Assembly (NCBI RefSeq): GCF_002514725.1
Contig: NZ_NTLB01000001.1
Span: forward strand, 62,001 to 126,000
Length of the DNA stretch: 64,000 nucleotides
From: Mangrovitalea sediminis
GTDB taxonomy: Bacteria > Pseudomonadota > Gammaproteobacteria > Pseudomonadales > Oleiphilaceae
Direction of reading: 5' to 3'
Shown: positions 56,274-64,000 of the stretch, piece after piece
Position numbering within the stretch: position 1 is the stretch's first letter
Layout: the number at the start of each line of letters is the position of its first letter
Program-made: the position numbers and the translations under genes
Notes under the pieces: generated by a model
The model's database searches: none
What the model was told of the DNA's origin: nothing
Seen by the model: only the letters and a program-made list of their open reading frames with translations

Positions 56274-56963
56274 ATGATGACCCAAAACAACAACTGGTTA
56301 ATGTCCGATTATTTTGCCGGCATCAAGGCAGGCACCCCCATCTGGCTAAGCATGTTTGCCTTCGGCATCGTCGCCGGCATCCTCGGCGTCAAGCTGGGCC
56401 TGTCGCCGCTGGACAGTGCCAGCATGTCGTTGATCATGTACACCGGCAGCGGACAGGTGGCCACCCTCCAGCTGTTTCATGAGGCCTCGCCACCGCTGAT
56501 CATTCTGGTAACGGTGCTGGTCGTCAACCTGCGCTTCGTCATGTACAGCGCATCTCTGGCACCCCACTTTGAACCGTTAAACAAACGGCAAAAGCTGATC
56601 GCAGGCTACCTGCTCAGCGACCAGGCCTTTATCGTCAGTCTGCTCCGCTATCAACGGGGAGAGGTCGGATCCAAGTACCGTTTCTATCTGGGAGCTGCCC
56701 TGTCCCTGTGGGCAATCTGGCAACTGGGCACGCTGGTCGGCGCCTTTACCGGCGCGCAGATACCGGCAAGCTGGGGCATGGAACTGGCGGCCCCCCTGAC
56801 CTTTCTGGCACTGATGTTTTCCGCTCTGCGGGATAAACCCGGTGTCGCCGCGGCCGCCGTCAGTGGCGTTGTCGCCGTTTCAGCCGCCGCGCTGCCATGG
56901 CATCTGAACATGCTGCTGGGGGCACTGGCTGGTGTCGTTACCGGTATGGTGCTGTCGCGCTAG
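56274..56963 (+). CDS. azlC: AzlC-family branched-chain amino acid exporter subunit
   Basis: 229 residues with about five to six membrane helices; KAGTPIWLSMFAFGIVAGIL and NLRFVMYSASLAPHFEPLNK are diagnostic AzlC segments. With AzlD it exports branched-chain amino acids or their analogues. Start ATG 56274 behind AGGAAA (56277 is also an ATG). Confidence 0.9.
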   Translation: MMTQNNNWLMSDYFAGIKAGTPIWLSMFAFGIVAGILGVKLGLSPLDSASMSLIMYTGSGQVATLQLFHEASPPLIILVTVLVVNLRFVMYSASLAPHFEPLNKRQKLIAGYLLSDQAFIVSLLRYQRGEVGSKYRFYLGAALSLWAIWQLGTLVGAFTGAQIPASWGMELAAPLTFLALMFSALRDKPGVAAAAVSGVVAVSAAALPWHLNMLLGALAGVVTGMVLSR

Positions 56964-56972
56964 GAGATCCTT

Positions 56973-57299
56973 ATGGAACCGAAAGATTTCTGGTTCACCA
57001 TTGTCGGTGCCGGCCTGATCACTCTGGTGCTGCGGTTGTCGTTTATCGCACTCAGCGACGTTCTGAAGCTCCCTCCCCTGGCACAGCGGGCACTGCATTT
57101 TGTCCCTCCCGCCATTCTGTCAGCCCTGGTCTGGCCCACCGTGGTCATCCGCCATGGCCAACTGGACCTGTCCGTTCATAATTTCTATCTCATCGCGACG
57201 CTGATCGCGGCGATCGTTGCCTGGCGAACGCGTAATATCTTTCTCACGCTATTGGTGGGGATGGCCGCCTTCTGGCTATTGCAGTACTGGTGGGGTTAA
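56973..57299 (+). CDS. azlD: AzlD-family small transporter subunit
   Basis: 108 residues with about four membrane helices: FTIVGAGLITLVLRLSFIAL and ALHFVPPAILSALVWP are conserved AzlD segments. Immediately downstream of azlC with AGGAG as ribosome site. Forms the small subunit of the AzlCD exporter. Confidence 0.9.
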   Translation: MEPKDFWFTIVGAGLITLVLRLSFIALSDVLKLPPLAQRALHFVPPAILSALVWPTVVIRHGQLDLSVHNFYLIATLIAAIVAWRTRNIFLTLLVGMAAFWLLQYWWG

Positions 57300-57313
57300 G
57301 AGAATAAGGGCGC

Positions 57314-57766
57314 TCAGGCGCCGCAACACTTCTTGAATTTACGGCCACTGCCACAGGGACAGGTATCGTTGCGCCCCGGCGTCAGGGCCGACACCCGTGC
57401 GTCACCGTCCCGGTAATACCAGCGCCCCGCTTCGCGGACAAAACGGGAATTTTCTTCCAGCACCGCGAAGCCCCTGCCGTCACGGCTGGTCGCCTTGAAG
57501 TGGACCCAGCCGACATCCCCTTCAGAGCCGGCATCCAACACCTCGAGACCAACCCAGCGCTCTCCGCTGTCGAGCGTGAGATCAGCCGGTCGAGTCTCGG
57601 GATGCCAGGTCAGCGAAAGGTAGTCGACATGGCTCAGGACAAAGGCGCTGTAGCGCGAACGCATCAGCGCCTCCGGCGTCGGGGCCGCAGCCCCTCCATG
57701 GTAGGGGCCACAGCATTCCCCGTAAGAGCGCCCAGCCTGGCAGGGGCAGGTGTCGTTGTCTGTCAT
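57314..57766 (-). CDS. YchJ-family SEC-C motif protein
   Basis: 150 residues. SEC-C zinc motifs occur at both ends: TCPCQAGRSYGECCGPYH at the N-terminus and CPCGSGRKFKKCCGA at the C-terminus, around the central YchJ/NTF2-like domain with RSRYSAFVLSHVDYLSLTWH. Zinc binding is expected; function unknown. Start ATG 57766. Converges with azlD by 14 bp. Confidence 0.92.
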   Translation of the reverse strand: MTDNDTCPCQAGRSYGECCGPYHGGAAAPTPEALMRSRYSAFVLSHVDYLSLTWHPETRPADLTLDSGERWVGLEVLDAGSEGDVGWVHFKATSRDGRGFAVLEENSRFVREAGRWYYRDGDARVSALTPGRNDTCPCGSGRKFKKCCGA

Positions 57767-57820
57767 CGCGTATCCCGTTCCTGATTCAAGCCAGGCCGAC
57801 GCAGGCCGTCAACCCTCGAC

Positions 57821-59281
57821 TCAGCCGGCACCCATACAGAGGTATTTGACCTCCATATACTCTTCCATGCCGTACTTGGAGCCTTCCCGGCCAAGGCCCG
57901 ATTCCTTGACGCCACCGAAGGGCGCTGCAGCATTGGAGATCAAGCCCTCGTTGATACCGATGATCCCGGCCTCGAGCGCTTCTCCAACCCGCCAGCAGCG
58001 GTGGATATTCTGGCTGTAGAAATAGGCAGCCAGCCCGAACGGCGTATCGTTGGCCAGGGCGATGGCGTCTTCCTCGGTCTGGAAGCGGGTTACACCGGCG
58101 AGCGGACCGAAAGTCTCCTCATGGCAGAGCACCATATCCGGAGTCACCCCAGTGAGCAGGGTCGGTTGCACGAAGCTTCCGCCCAGCTCATGGGCCTCTC
58201 CGCCAGCCACCACCGTCGCCCCCTTGTCCAGCGCATCGCGGATATGTTCGTAGACTTTCTCCGCCGCTTCCGGGTTGATCAGGGCCGACTGGGTAATGCC
58301 CTCTTCCAGGCCATTGCCGACTTTCAGCTTGCTGATTGCGGCAGACAGTTTTTCGACGAAGGCATCGTGAACACCGTCCTGCACCAGGATGCGGTTGGCG
58401 CAGACACAGGTCTGCCCGGTGTTGCGGAATTTCGACGCCATGGCGCCTTCCACGGCCTTGTCCAGATCCGCATCGTCAAAGACGATAAAGGGCGCGTTCC
58501 CGCCCAGTTCCAGCGAAACCTTCTGGATGTGCTTCGCGCACTGGGCCATCAGTTTGCTGCCCACTTCGGTCGATCCGGTGAAGCTCAACTTGCGTACGAC
58601 CGGACTGGAAGTCAGCGCCTCGGAAATGGCGCTGGCCGACCCGGTGATCACATTCAGTACCCCCGCAGGAATACCGGCACGCTCACCCAGTTCCGCCAGG
58701 GCCAGGGCCGAATAAGGCGTGGCTGACGCGGGTTTCACCACCATGGGGCAGCCCGCCGCCAGCGCCGCACCGGCCTTGCGCGTGATCATGGCCGCCGGAA
58801 AGTTCCAGGGTGTAATGGCGGCGGTAACGCCGATGGGCTGTTTGATCACCACGATGTGCTGACCCGGTCGCGCACCGGGAATGGTGTCGCCATAAGCCCG
58901 CGGGGCCTCCTCTGCAAACCAGCGGATAAATGACGCCGCATAGGCGATCTCCCCTTTCGACTCCGCCAGGGGTTTACCCTGTTCCAGCGTCATCAGGCGG
59001 GCCAGGTCATCCTGATTCGCCATCATCAATTCGTACCAGCGATAGAGAATCGTGCCCCGCTCGGCCGCCGTTTTATCCCGCCACGCTGGAAAGGCCCGGG
59101 CTGCGGCTTCGATAGCCCTGTTGGTTTCCGCCTGCCCGAATCGCGGCACCGTTCCGAGCACCTCACCGTTGGCCGGATTGTCGACCGAAAGGGTCGCGCC
59201 GCCGTCAGCATCCACCCAGGCGCCGCCGATATAGCATTGCTGACGGAAAAGTTTGCTGTCGCGCAGTCCAGGATTAGCCAT
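57821..59281 (-). CDS. gabD: NAD(P)-dependent succinate-semialdehyde dehydrogenase
   Basis: 486 residues of the aldehyde dehydrogenase superfamily, GabD-like. Landmarks: TPWNFPAAMITRKAGAALAA, the general-base Glu in SLELGGNAPFIVF, the nucleophile Cys in RNTGQTCVCANRI, and EETFGPLAGVTRFQTEEDA near the end. It oxidises succinate semialdehyde or a similar omega-oxo acid. Start ATG 59281 follows GAGGAGG. It lies just upstream of the 3' end of the AraC gene on the same strand and may be in its regulon; substrate could differ from GABA pathway. Confidence 0.87.
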   Translation of the reverse strand: MANPGLRDSKLFRQQCYIGGAWVDADGGATLSVDNPANGEVLGTVPRFGQAETNRAIEAAARAFPAWRDKTAAERGTILYRWYELMMANQDDLARLMTLEQGKPLAESKGEIAYAASFIRWFAEEAPRAYGDTIPGARPGQHIVVIKQPIGVTAAITPWNFPAAMITRKAGAALAAGCPMVVKPASATPYSALALAELGERAGIPAGVLNVITGSASAISEALTSSPVVRKLSFTGSTEVGSKLMAQCAKHIQKVSLELGGNAPFIVFDDADLDKAVEGAMASKFRNTGQTCVCANRILVQDGVHDAFVEKLSAAISKLKVGNGLEEGITQSALINPEAAEKVYEHIRDALDKGATVVAGGEAHELGGSFVQPTLLTGVTPDMVLCHEETFGPLAGVTRFQTEEDAIALANDTPFGLAAYFYSQNIHRCWRVGEALEAGIIGINEGLISNAAAPFGGVKESGLGREGSKYGMEEYMEVKYLCMGAG

Positions 59282-59456
59282 GGTGCCTCCTCGCGTTGAT
59301 GTGAAACTTAAAGAAAATGACAGGCCCAGGAATCGGCAGGCTTCAAATAAGGCTCCCATGACGGGAGTTGGCCCAGCGGATTCCTCGACATCACAGTGGC
59401 ACGATACACCCTAGCCACCCGCCAACACCACCTGACACCCGGAGAAGGGCAACAGG

Positions 59457-60422
59457 TCAGAGATCGATAGCGGACCGACGCAACGCGCTGGGCGTCACGT
59501 CATATCGCTTGCGAAATACCCGGGAGAAATGCCCGGCCTCGGTAAAGCCACATTGGTAGGCGATGGACGACACGCTTTGTGTCCGGTAGGCCGGATTCCG
59601 CAGCAGCGCATGGGCTGCCTCGAGCCGGCGCTCCTGCACAAAACGCGAAAAGCGCAGGGTCCGCAGCGAAAACAGGCGATGTACATAGCGTTCGGTCACA
59701 CCAACGGCGCTTGCACAGGCCGCGGGGGAGAGCTGATCGGCATCGAAGAGGTGCTCGTCGATATAGCGCATGATCTGCTGCCAGCGCGATACATTGGGCG
59801 ATGGCAACTCCGGCTTCGACTGGCTGTGATAACACCCCGCCAGCAGCCAGGGCAGCGCAAAGGCCGTGTAGAGATCCTCCAGACGCTGCCCGTGATAGAC
59901 GGCCATATCCTGGAGCAACCGGCTGGTGGCATCTGCGAGGATTTTGGCGTCACCGACAATTCGCGGCGCCGGCACCGCGTCGAAGCCGCGTCCGCCGGGC
60001 GACAGGTTCAAGGTCGTCGCCGGCAGACGAATGACAAACAACCGCGTCGGCTCCTCGAAAACCACACGGGACGGCTCGTGCAGATTCCGGAAGGAAATAT
60101 CGCCCGGGCGAAACGGCAGAACCTTACCTCGCTGCTCGATATAACCACCCCCTTCCATGACCACATGCACCATGAGGGAGGAGCGCTCATCACGGGACAG
60201 TCCGTCGAGGTGGGCGGCGGCGTGTTCGACCGTCTGCGGCGCCACCGTCAGTTGGGCGACGAGCAGGCGGTTCAGGTGAACCCTTCGCTCTATCCGGCCC
60301 GCCGGATTGTCACGCACCAGCACCTGCCCCGGCAGGAAGGTTTCAGTCAGCTGTCGCTCCCACAGCCACGGCGCTTCCGCCGTAACAGGGTTTGTTGACT
60401 CGATGTCGGCACCCCTATTCAT
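59457..60422 (-). CDS. AraC-family regulator with AraC_binding_2-type sensor
   Basis: 321 residues from ATG 60422. N-terminal cupin-like sensor (about 35-185) of the type found in aromatic-catabolism regulators, with VVMEGGGYIEQRGKVLPFRP and GDISFRNLHEPSRVVFEEPT; C-terminal double helix-turn-helix (about 225-320) with ACASAVGVTERYVHRLFSLR and ISSIAYQCGF-like VSSIAYQCGFTEAGHFSRVF. Divergent from the diiron oxidase/MFS operon, its likely target; the dehydrogenase gene behind it may be another target. Confidence 0.9.
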   Translation of the reverse strand: MNRGADIESTNPVTAEAPWLWERQLTETFLPGQVLVRDNPAGRIERRVHLNRLLVAQLTVAPQTVEHAAAHLDGLSRDERSSLMVHVVMEGGGYIEQRGKVLPFRPGDISFRNLHEPSRVVFEEPTRLFVIRLPATTLNLSPGGRGFDAVPAPRIVGDAKILADATSRLLQDMAVYHGQRLEDLYTAFALPWLLAGCYHSQSKPELPSPNVSRWQQIMRYIDEHLFDADQLSPAACASAVGVTERYVHRLFSLRTLRFSRFVQERRLEAAHALLRNPAYRTQSVSSIAYQCGFTEAGHFSRVFRKRYDVTPSALRRSAIDL

Positions 60423-60470
60423 CGCCCCTGCATCCCACACCCGGTTGATTGGAACACTCCAACGCCAAGA

Positions 60471-60488
60471 GAACTTCCGAACAAGTTC
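60471..60488. promoter_or_regulatory. GAACTT-N6-AAGTTC dyad in divergent promoter
   Basis: GAACTT at 60471-60476 and AAGTTC at 60483-60488 form a perfect 6-bp dyad with a 6-base spacer in the 190-bp gap between the AraC gene and the diiron oxidase gene. It is a candidate operator; AraC proteins often use direct repeats, so another regulator is possible. Confidence 0.3.
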
Positions 60489-60612
60489 ACTGACATCCCA
60501 AAGAAGGGTACAGCCAGGAACCAGGCCCGGGCCGTCACCTTGTCTAGGATAGAGACCTTCAGAATAGCAACGCCTGCGCCCTTTTCTCACTGAGCATCTG
60601 AAGGATTCTCAC

Positions 60613-61380
60613 ATGTCCGTCAACCTGAAGGCAAAAAGCACCATCACCTCACTGGACGAGCACACCCGGCGGAAGACCGAAGTCCAGCGGATACTGGAGT
60701 TCCGTACCAGCCTGGTCCTCGACCATCCCCTCCATCGCATCATTGGCGACGATCCAGAGCGCCTCCTGCGGATGTTCGAACTCTACGCTCACTTCGTCTA
60801 CGGCTTTGCCGCCTATGTCTGCAACCTGTTTCTGGCCTTGAAGGACGAAGCCATAAAGGAAGTGATCTACGAGAATCTGTCTGAAGAAATGGGTTTCGGT
60901 ATGCAGGGTTCGGCATCCTGGAAAAACCATCATGGCGAACTCTATCACCAGTTCATTCAAAGTCTGCGCAAGACCCATATTTACCGGGAGCTTCGCATTC
61001 AGGAGCAATACCCCCGCCTGGAAGGACGCTCCAAGGTCATCGCCAACCACTTCTACACCGCACACAACGACATCGTGGCCGAAGGCAACGATCTGCAGAG
61101 CCTCGCCGCCTTTTCGACCATCGAGTGCTGGGTCGTGGATCAGTATGGATTCTGGAAACGGTCGCTGGAAAACCTTGGCAGCGAGCAGTCACTGATCGAT
61201 ACACGAACCATCGACATGCACTGCGTTTGCGATGAGGAACACAGCGCGACCCTGGACAAACTGATCTATCAGAAATCGGCCTATGGGGAGGATGTCCTGT
61301 TTCACATCAAGAAAGGGGTCGTCCGGGGCATGCTGGCGTCCGAGCAGATTTTTTCCGATATCGCCCGGGAGCTGGTGTGA
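60613..61380 (+). CDS. Haem-oxygenase-like diiron protein (iron-containing redox enzyme family)
   Basis: 255 residues, all-helical, resembling the haem-oxygenase-like diiron (HDO) superfamily that includes UndA, CADD and SznF. Candidate metal ligands: Glu91/Glu92 (NLSEEMGFG), His106/His107 (KNHHGELYHQF), Glu171 (TIECWVVDQYGFW), and the cluster His203-x3-Asp207-x2-His210 (MHCVCDEEH), the HDO pattern. Such enzymes activate O2 for C-C or N-oxidation chemistry. Two cysteines (204, 206) inside the metal cluster are unusual. It is translationally coupled to the MFS gene (GTGA overlap). The substrate is unknown. Confidence 0.8.
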   Translation: MSVNLKAKSTITSLDEHTRRKTEVQRILEFRTSLVLDHPLHRIIGDDPERLLRMFELYAHFVYGFAAYVCNLFLALKDEAIKEVIYENLSEEMGFGMQGSASWKNHHGELYHQFIQSLRKTHIYRELRIQEQYPRLEGRSKVIANHFYTAHNDIVAEGNDLQSLAAFSTIECWVVDQYGFWKRSLENLGSEQSLIDTRTIDMHCVCDEEHSATLDKLIYQKSAYGEDVLFHIKKGVVRGMLASEQIFSDIARELV

Positions 61381-62549
61381 GTCAGACCCAGAATCCTGAC
61401 AGCGCAGTACAGGGGCGGCGATGGCTGCCCTTTGTCTTACTGACCCCATTCCAGTTCATCTTTGGCCTGATCTACTCCTGGGGCGCCATCGCCCCAGCCA
61501 TCCACCGGCAAAGCGGCTGGTCGGAGCCGACGCTGGATCTGTGCTTTTCACTGACCCCACTGGCCCTGATGCCTGCCGTGGTATTTGCAGGGCATGCCTT
61601 ACACAGGATTCCCCCCAAAACCCTGTTGGCCATTGCACTGAGCCTGTTTACCCTGGGCGGATTGCTGGGTATCACGCCCGGCAGCGCCCTGCCCTTTATG
61701 GCCGGTTACAGTATCCTGGCCCTGGGACTCGGAGCCGGCCTCTCCACCGCGGCCTGTATCGCCATCGTCTCTCGCCTCTATCCCGGACAACGGGGATCGC
61801 TGGGGGGAGCCCTGCTGGCGCTTTACGGGATGTCATCCACACTGAGCGCACCTGTTTTTCAGGTTCTCGATCACCGCCAGGGCTGGCAGGCAGCCCTGGC
61901 CGCACTGGTTTGCGGCTATGCGGCCGTGGGCTGGCTGGCCTGGTTCGGTCTGCCGGCCACCACCAGCTCGGCACATCCACCAAAGACACCACGCCCCTCC
62001 CTTCGCAGAATGATCGGCCATCCTCCCCTGCTCGCGACCCTTGCCATCGTGATGGCAGCCGCGCCACTGGGATCTGCCTCCTTCGCGACGATTGGGCAAC
62101 TGTCCCCCAAACTCGGCTTCAATACGGGGTTTGCCGTTATGGCGGTCTCTCTGATGGCGTTCGGGAACGGGTTGGGTCGTTTTGGGTTCGGGGTCCTGGC
62201 GGACCTGCGTTCAGCCCGCTTCAGTCGCAATGCCGTATTGACGCTCAACCTGACGGCGGCCGGACTCTTGCTGCTGGCGCTGGAAGGCATAGCTCCGCAC
62301 CTTTTCGTGATCTATCCGCTACTGATAGGGCTCACCTTCGGCGGCATGGCCGGCAAGCTGCCATCGCTGGCGGCCGCCGTCGCCAGCGATGGACATACCG
62401 AAGCCGCCTTCGGACTGCTGTTCGGCACCTTTGCCCTGGCCAGCTTTCTGGGCCCCCTGATCACTGCCTCGCTGGGCGTGCACACAGGCCTGACGGTCCT
62501 GACAGCCTGCGCCATGCTGGCGGTAGCCCTGGCCGTTATCACCCGCTAA
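61377..62549 (+). CDS. MFS transporter (OFA/NarK-like)
   Basis: 390 residues with about twelve membrane helices, starting at GTG 61377 overlapping the diiron gene stop. Sequence WLPFVLLTPFQFIFGLIYSW and GYSILALGLGAGLSTAACIA resemble oxalate/formate antiporter-like (OFA) MFS members that carry organic acids. It probably moves the substrate or product of the co-encoded diiron enzyme. Substrate specificity cannot be read from the sequence. Confidence 0.85.
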   Translation: MSQTQNPDSAVQGRRWLPFVLLTPFQFIFGLIYSWGAIAPAIHRQSGWSEPTLDLCFSLTPLALMPAVVFAGHALHRIPPKTLLAIALSLFTLGGLLGITPGSALPFMAGYSILALGLGAGLSTAACIAIVSRLYPGQRGSLGGALLALYGMSSTLSAPVFQVLDHRQGWQAALAALVCGYAAVGWLAWFGLPATTSSAHPPKTPRPSLRRMIGHPPLLATLAIVMAAAPLGSASFATIGQLSPKLGFNTGFAVMAVSLMAFGNGLGRFGFGVLADLRSARFSRNAVLTLNLTAAGLLLLALEGIAPHLFVIYPLLIGLTFGGMAGKLPSLAAAVASDGHTEAAFGLLFGTFALASFLGPLITASLGVHTGLTVLTACAMLAVALAVITR

Positions 62550-62602
62550 TCGTGGTATCCCGCATGGCGTAATACCACGGGGTCGGTTAACGTGCCGAGG
62601 CT

Positions 62603-63301
62603 ATGCGCCTATCGACACTCATCGCGACTATAACGACCACGACGCAGGCAGCCTTGGCGTTCACATGGCGCCATCGTCTGCCTCTCGCGGTGGTCACGAT
62701 CCTCGCCTACCTGTTGGGCGACATTTACGTGCGCACACCCGCCCCACCCCGGGATCAGGAAAACCTGTGCAGCGTGTTTGCGGAACAACCGGACTGGTAT
62801 GACGAGGCCGCACAATCCCTGAAGCGCTGGGGAACACCGATTGCGACCCAGATGGCGTTCGTGCAGCAGGAATCCGCTTTCCAGCGCTTCGTGAAGCCGC
62901 CACGCCGCCGGTTATGGGGCCTCATTCCCTGGCAGCGCCCATCCACAGCCTATGGTTATGCACAGGCCCAGGATCCCGCCTGGCGTGACTATCGACAGGC
63001 GATGGAGCGACCCCTGGCACAACGCTCGAATATGCAGGACGCCCTGGACTTTATCGGTTGGTACAACCTGCAGAGTCACAGACAACTGGGCATCCCACTC
63101 AACAATCCTGAGCATCTCTATCTGGCCTATCACGAGGGCCGCAGCGGCTTTCTCCATCGCAGCTACCGCCACAAGCCGGACGTTCTTCAACTGGCTCATC
63201 GCGTGGCCACCCGTTCCAGGCGTTATGCAAAACAACTGGCCGGCTGCGAGAAAGCCCTGCGCTGCCGGCACTTCTATCAGTTCTGGCCCTTCTGCCGTTA
63301 G
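62603..63301 (+). CDS. Membrane-anchored SLT-domain (lytic transglycosylase-like) protein
   Basis: 232 residues with an N-terminal membrane helix (about 25-40) and a periplasmic SLT-like domain. The sequence CSVFAEQPDWYDEAAQSLKR precedes the catalytic Glu90 in MAFVQQESAFQRF, followed by STAYGYAQAQDPAW and YLAYHEGRSGFLHRSY, motifs of a small transglycosylase group common in pseudomonads. It likely cleaves or binds peptidoglycan. Ends 4 bases into the DoxX gene on the other strand. Confidence 0.85.
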   Translation: MRLSTLIATITTTTQAALAFTWRHRLPLAVVTILAYLLGDIYVRTPAPPRDQENLCSVFAEQPDWYDEAAQSLKRWGTPIATQMAFVQQESAFQRFVKPPRRRLWGLIPWQRPSTAYGYAQAQDPAWRDYRQAMERPLAQRSNMQDALDFIGWYNLQSHRQLGIPLNNPEHLYLAYHEGRSGFLHRSYRHKPDVLQLAHRVATRSRRYAKQLAGCEKALRCRHFYQFWPFCR

Positions 63302-63696
63302 GCGCGAGACTTCTTCAGCGCCATGGCACCGTCACCGATCAAGGCAAGCACCAAGGCCGCGACAGTGAGGAAAATGGGATATTCCCAGCCGCCGTGGGGA
63401 TTCGTGAAGAACCAGCCGTTGCCGAAGTGAACCGTGGACGCGACGAAAAGTTCAATCGCCGATGCAATCGCCACCCAACGCGTAAACACGCCCAGAACCA
63501 ACAGGACGCCGGCAATAATCTCAAAGGCAATGACCGGGTAGGCCAGCCAGGACGCAAAGCCGACAGAGGCAAAGAAGGCCGCCGTGCCCGCCGGCGTGAA
63601 AACGAAAATCTTCAGGCATCCATGCGCCAGAAACATGATGCCGAGTGCCAGGCGCAGCAGTAAGGCGGCATAAGGTGCAGTGCGTGTATCGACCAT
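63298..63696 (-). CDS. DoxX-family membrane protein
   Basis: 132 residues with four membrane helices; LLRLALGIMFLAHGCLKIFV and FEIIAGVLLVLGVFTRWVAI are diagnostic DoxX segments. DoxX proteins are quinol-oxidising or redox-linked membrane subunits, but many bacterial members have no known role. Start ATG 63696 follows GGGGAT. Same strand as the next hydrolase. Confidence 0.9.
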   Translation of the reverse strand: MVDTRTAPYAALLLRLALGIMFLAHGCLKIFVFTPAGTAAFFASVGFASWLAYPVIAFEIIAGVLLVLGVFTRWVAIASAIELFVASTVHFGNGWFFTNPHGGWEYPIFLTVAALVLALIGDGAMALKKSRA

Positions 63697-63710
63697 AACA
63701 AAATCCCCGT

Positions 63711-64000
63711 TCAGATCAGTGTGGCTTCAAGCCATCGGTTGAAATCGGCAGCGACCTCAGCGGTCAACTCGTGACCGATCGGGTACAGCCGGGTTTGGTG
63801 ATGAATGCCGAGCGCCGTCAACCAGCGATCGGATCTGTCCGCCCAATCCACGGGCAGTTTGTTGTCAAAGCGGCCATGGGAGACAAAGACCCGGAGACCG
63901 GCGAGCGCGTTCCGTGGGGCCAGTCGCGGCTCGATTTCCGGCAGGATACGACCGCTCAGGATGGCAAAGCCCGCAACCGCCATCGGTGCGCTCAAGCCGA
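63711..64000 (-). CDS. Carboxylesterase/phospholipase-type alpha/beta hydrolase, C-terminal part
   Basis: Only the C-terminal about 96 residues lie in the window; the gene begins beyond base 64000. The tail includes RVFVSHGRFDNKLPVDWADR with the conserved charge-relay Asp (FDNKLP) and a His in YPIGHELTAEVAADF, the pattern of the carboxylesterase/phospholipase family (PF02230). The nucleophile serine is outside the window. It lies upstream of doxX with a 15-bp gap and could be co-transcribed. Confidence 0.75.
   Translation of the reverse strand, partial: GLSAPMAVAGFAILSGRILPEIEPRLAPRNALAGLRVFVSHGRFDNKLPVDWADRSDRWLTALGIHHQTRLYPIGHELTAEVAADFNRWLEATLI

Overview
The window looks like ordinary chromosomal DNA of a free-living, metabolically versatile, GC-rich gammaproteobacterium of the Pseudomonadales/Oceanospirillales type (Marinobacter-, Halomonas- or Pseudomonas-like). 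This rests on gene content (DUF2058, YchJ, CvfB, PpnP, FadH with acyl-CoA dehydrogenases, NsrR/Hmp, an Anbu cluster, many LysR/AraC/TetR regulators) and on an ANR/FNR-type site; no rRNA or other species marker is present. I saw no tRNA, rRNA, CRISPR array, prophage, insertion sequence or transposase. The only repeat-type mobile element is a REPIN/MITE-like inverted repeat at 28670-28826.

Region 1-14.5 kb: the tail of an alcohol dehydrogenase and a ferritin-like helical protein; a divergent DMT exporter/LysR pair; a PLP-dependent threonine/serine dehydratase; a five-gene Liv-type ABC importer (two ATPases, two permeases, one binding protein) behind an ANR/FNR-like box and a long leader; an Old Yellow Enzyme family reductase; an orphan periplasmic binding protein; a CtaG-like membrane protein; an LHPP-like HAD phosphatase; an MscL with a C-terminal zinc ribbon; and an SDR.

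Region 14.7-23 kb: a four-gene set of circularly permuted ATP-grasp, alpha-E, transglutaminase-like and Anbu proteasome-fold genes. It looks like a peptide ligation/processing system whose substrate is unknown. Next is a three-gene overlapping operon (GT4 glycosyltransferase, DUF2334 deacetylase-like, LPG-synthase-type membrane protein) likely acting on an envelope glycolipid or glycan, then two lipoproteins.

Region 23-34.5 kb: fatty-acid/acyl-CoA catabolism (two crotonases, a 600-aa acyl-CoA dehydrogenase, 2,4-dienoyl-CoA reductase) with a GlxA-type AraC regulator and a chemoreceptor, then PpnP, DUF2007, DUF4112 and a second OYE. Region 34.5-46 kb: detoxification-type enzymes (O-methyltransferase, GST, a catalytically atypical SDR, a zinc-free-type MDR reductase, an ABM protein) with divergent LysR regulators, an HD-GYP protein, and a TetR/metallo-hydrolase pair that appears to share an operator.

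Region 46-57.8 kb: PlsC, cold-shock protein, a chemoreceptor with a C-terminal extra domain, DUF2058, CvfB, a succinylglutamate desuccinylase-like protein, a FadR-type regulator overlapping lrgA-lrgB, NsrR divergent from the NO dioxygenase Hmp with a palindromic operator between them, AzlCD, and YchJ. Region 57.8-64 kb: a succinate-semialdehyde-type dehydrogenase, an AraC regulator divergent from a haem-oxygenase-like diiron protein translationally coupled to an MFS transporter, an SLT-domain protein, DoxX, and a truncated alpha/beta hydrolase.

The most promising candidates for undescribed biology are the AraC/diiron-oxidase/MFS cassette (59457-62549), the Anbu cluster (14738-18691) and the GT4/DUF2334/flippase-like operon (19039-21927).
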